From: an uncultured Sutterella sp.
GTDB taxonomy: Bacteria > Pseudomonadota > Gammaproteobacteria > Burkholderiales > Burkholderiaceae_F
Reading direction: 5' to 3'
NCBI GenBank assembly: GCA_900544335.1
Contig: UQUS01000040.1
Span: 1 to 6,578 of the forward strand
Length of the DNA: 6,578 bases
Shown: piece after piece, positions 5,607-6,578 of the stretch
Layout: every line of letters begins with the position of its first letter
Numbering within the stretch: position 1 is the first letter of the stretch
Position numbers and translations under genes: made by a program
The notes under the pieces: generated by a model
Database searches by the model: none
What the model was told of the DNA's origin: nothing
Seen by the model: the letters and a program-made list of their open reading frames with translations, nothing else

Positions 5607-6497
5607 ATGAAGGGAAACTGTTTTGTTCGTCCTGCGTGCTGTGAATCGATTCGCTCCATCGATTCTGGCATCGATACTTTTCATGAATTGGATTTGCTTT
5701 GGAGCTTAAGACTCTTTGTAAAGGGAGGAGCTTGGCGCATCGCAAGAGATATCGATGTTGGATCGGACTTTCCTGGGTTTGCGGCCTTTTCAAAACGAAT
5801 GGAGCCTTATACCAAACGACTCGAAGAAGCCGATGATGTTTTCGATACCATTGGTGATCTTTTAAATTGGCTTTATAAGGAAAAGCTCATTAGCTACGAA
5901 GAAGCGCATAGTGTCCCGCCTGAATTTCTTGAAGCGCTTCGGCGGCAAGAGGAGCACTTTGCAAAGGTCGAGCCGCTTTTTTCTCCTTTGAAAGAAAACG
6001 TTGAGTTGTTTTCTAAAACATTCGGGTTCTCTCAAGTTGAAAAAACCTTATTCACATTTATTGTTCTTGCCTCATGCCGCACAACCTTACTTCGTCATTA
6101 CTCAAGATGGTTTGATTGCTCACACAACATATCGCTCATTGCTTCGATTTTGTCGTGCGCCACGGAAATCCCCGAGCATGAAATTTATGACTTGCTTACT
6201 GAGAAGAAGGGAAATCTCTTTCAGGTTCTCGATTTAGATCTCGATGACAACAATTCAGATATTGAGGATTTTTTTAGTTGCAAACGGGGATTGAACTTTT
6301 TCTCTATCGCAGGCACAAAGCTGACGAAAAAGGATATTGAGGCTCTTTTCTTTTCTCAAGCGCCAACCTCGGAACTCACCCTCGATGATTATCAGCATAT
6401 CCCCGAAATTGGGGAAACGCTTGTCCCTTATTTACCAAATTGCGGCGTCAAGCTCCGTCCTTCAGGGCGGCGATATAAGCCGCGCGGTTTTGTTTAG
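5607..6497 (+). pseudogene. N-terminal region of a predicted large AAA+ ATPase, cut by an insertion sequence
   Basis: The frame is open from GTG 5529, but ATG 5607 is preferred because TGAGG (5594-5598) stands 8 bases before it and the earlier starts lack an RBS. Residues 1-280 (to 6446) are host sequence; 281-296 and the stop come from the inserted element. The helical stretch about 120-280 resembles the N-terminal part of large (roughly 650-800 residue) COG0464-type ATPases. It has PLKENVELFSKTFGFSQVEK (124-143, cf. 'L..efl.LsE.E..iL'), a block ending in NLFQVLDLDLD, and ELTLDDYQHIPEIGETLVPY (256-275). In relatives the last is followed shortly by the Walker A segment. No Walker A or B is present here, so the ATPase domain should lie beyond the insertion. 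No signal peptide or membrane segment is evident. It is probably controlled by the upstream WYL regulator. The family call rests on remembered pattern only. Confidence 0.6.
6455..6470 (-). repeat. subterminal hairpin of the IS200/IS605 end
   Basis: CCGTCC (6455-6460) pairs with GGGCGG (6465-6470) over 6 bp with one G-T pair and a TTCA loop. In this family such hairpins in single-stranded DNA are recognised directly by TnpA, and in tnpB-bearing elements the same region forms the 3' end of the guide RNA scaffold. Confidence 0.7.
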
Positions 6498-6577
6498 CTC
6501 GGCGTCTCCTGATTCTCGATGTATGTCTTGATAATCGAGAGCGGAGCTCCGCCGCAGCTGGCGGCGAAATACGAAGG
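6494..6577 (-). CDS. tnpA: IS200/IS605-family transposase TnpA, C-terminal fragment at the window edge
   Basis: Only the last 27 codons and the TAA stop are in the window. The peptide reads PSYFAASCGGAPLS, then IIKTYIENQETPS. It matches the typical end of Y1 (HUH) single-strand transposases, 'SPSYF..s.Gg....vi..YIe.Q'. The Tyr encoded at 6523-6521 corresponds to the catalytic tyrosine that joins covalently to the cleaved DNA strand. The HUH metal site lies upstream, outside the window. The stop overlaps the chimeric stop codon of the interrupted AAA+ frame (6495-6497) on the opposite strand. Confidence 0.85.
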   Translation of the reverse strand, partial: PSYFAASCGGAPLSIIKTYIENQETPS

Positions 6578-6578
6578 C

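Larger units (their letters stand above)
6447..6578 (-). mobile_element. IS200/IS605-family insertion sequence, one end, continuing past the right edge
   Basis: The terminal region holds the 3' end of a TnpA transposase gene on the minus strand. On that strand it continues through a non-coding stretch into a subterminal hairpin, CCGCCC-TGAA-GGACGG (6470-6455), then AGC and the pentamer TTGAC (6451-6447). A subterminal imperfect hairpin close to a TTGAC-type cleavage sequence is the right-end layout of this family; ISDra2 uses TTGAC at its right end as far as I recall. The element has no terminal inverted repeat and makes no target duplication, as expected. It interrupts the AAA+-like gene. 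Whether tnpB is also carried cannot be seen. Confidence 0.75.

Overview
The window reads as a bacterial chromosome fragment with a conserved housekeeping half (about 1-3710) and an accessory half (about 3711-6578). The HU protein looks betaproteobacterial, and the base composition looks moderate by eye. Together with the mix of genes this suggests a Burkholderiales-type bacterium, perhaps Sutterellaceae. That assignment is an inference from remembered family resemblance, not from a search.

Housekeeping half. A SpoU/TrmH-family rRNA/tRNA 2'-O-methyltransferase enters from the left edge on the + strand and ends at 646. It converges on an HU-type nucleoid protein gene (1036-767, minus), and a strong hairpin terminator for HU lies between them. 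Upstream of HU on the same strand is argH, argininosuccinate lyase (2697-1291, minus), which has its own terminator and so is probably not co-transcribed with HU. A divergent GntR/FadR-type (FCD) regulator (about 3039-3710, +) shares a 341-bp intergenic region with argH. That region holds two nearly identical, inversely oriented -10/operator modules built on the palindrome TGTCGACA, one at each promoter. A third GTCGACAAATT copy lies just downstream of the regulator. The simplest reading is one repressor, quite possibly the GntR protein, acting on both divergent promoters.

Accessory half. The remnant of an IS4-family element (about 3831-4371) keeps only the N-terminal DUF4372-like part of the transposase. 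It has a CGA-to-TGA-type nonsense codon and no catalytic DDE domain, and a long hairpin lies directly over the transposase start. It is followed by an intact WYL-domain regulator (4484-5461) of the YafY/YfjR type. Next comes a gene whose product (from 5607) looks like the N-terminal, pre-Walker-A part of a large AAA+ ATPase. That gene is cut at 6446/6447 by an IS200/IS605-type insertion sequence. Its end hairpin, its TTGAC terminal pentamer and the last 27 codons of its tyrosine transposase (minus strand) are visible up to the right edge.

The most interesting points are the pair 'WYL regulator + large AAA+ ATPase', a configuration reminiscent of regulated defence or stress loci; its disruption by a single-strand transposon just before the predicted ATP-binding domain; and the duplicated TGTCGACA operator/promoter module between argH and the GntR gene. 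No CRISPR array, tRNA or rRNA was recognised.
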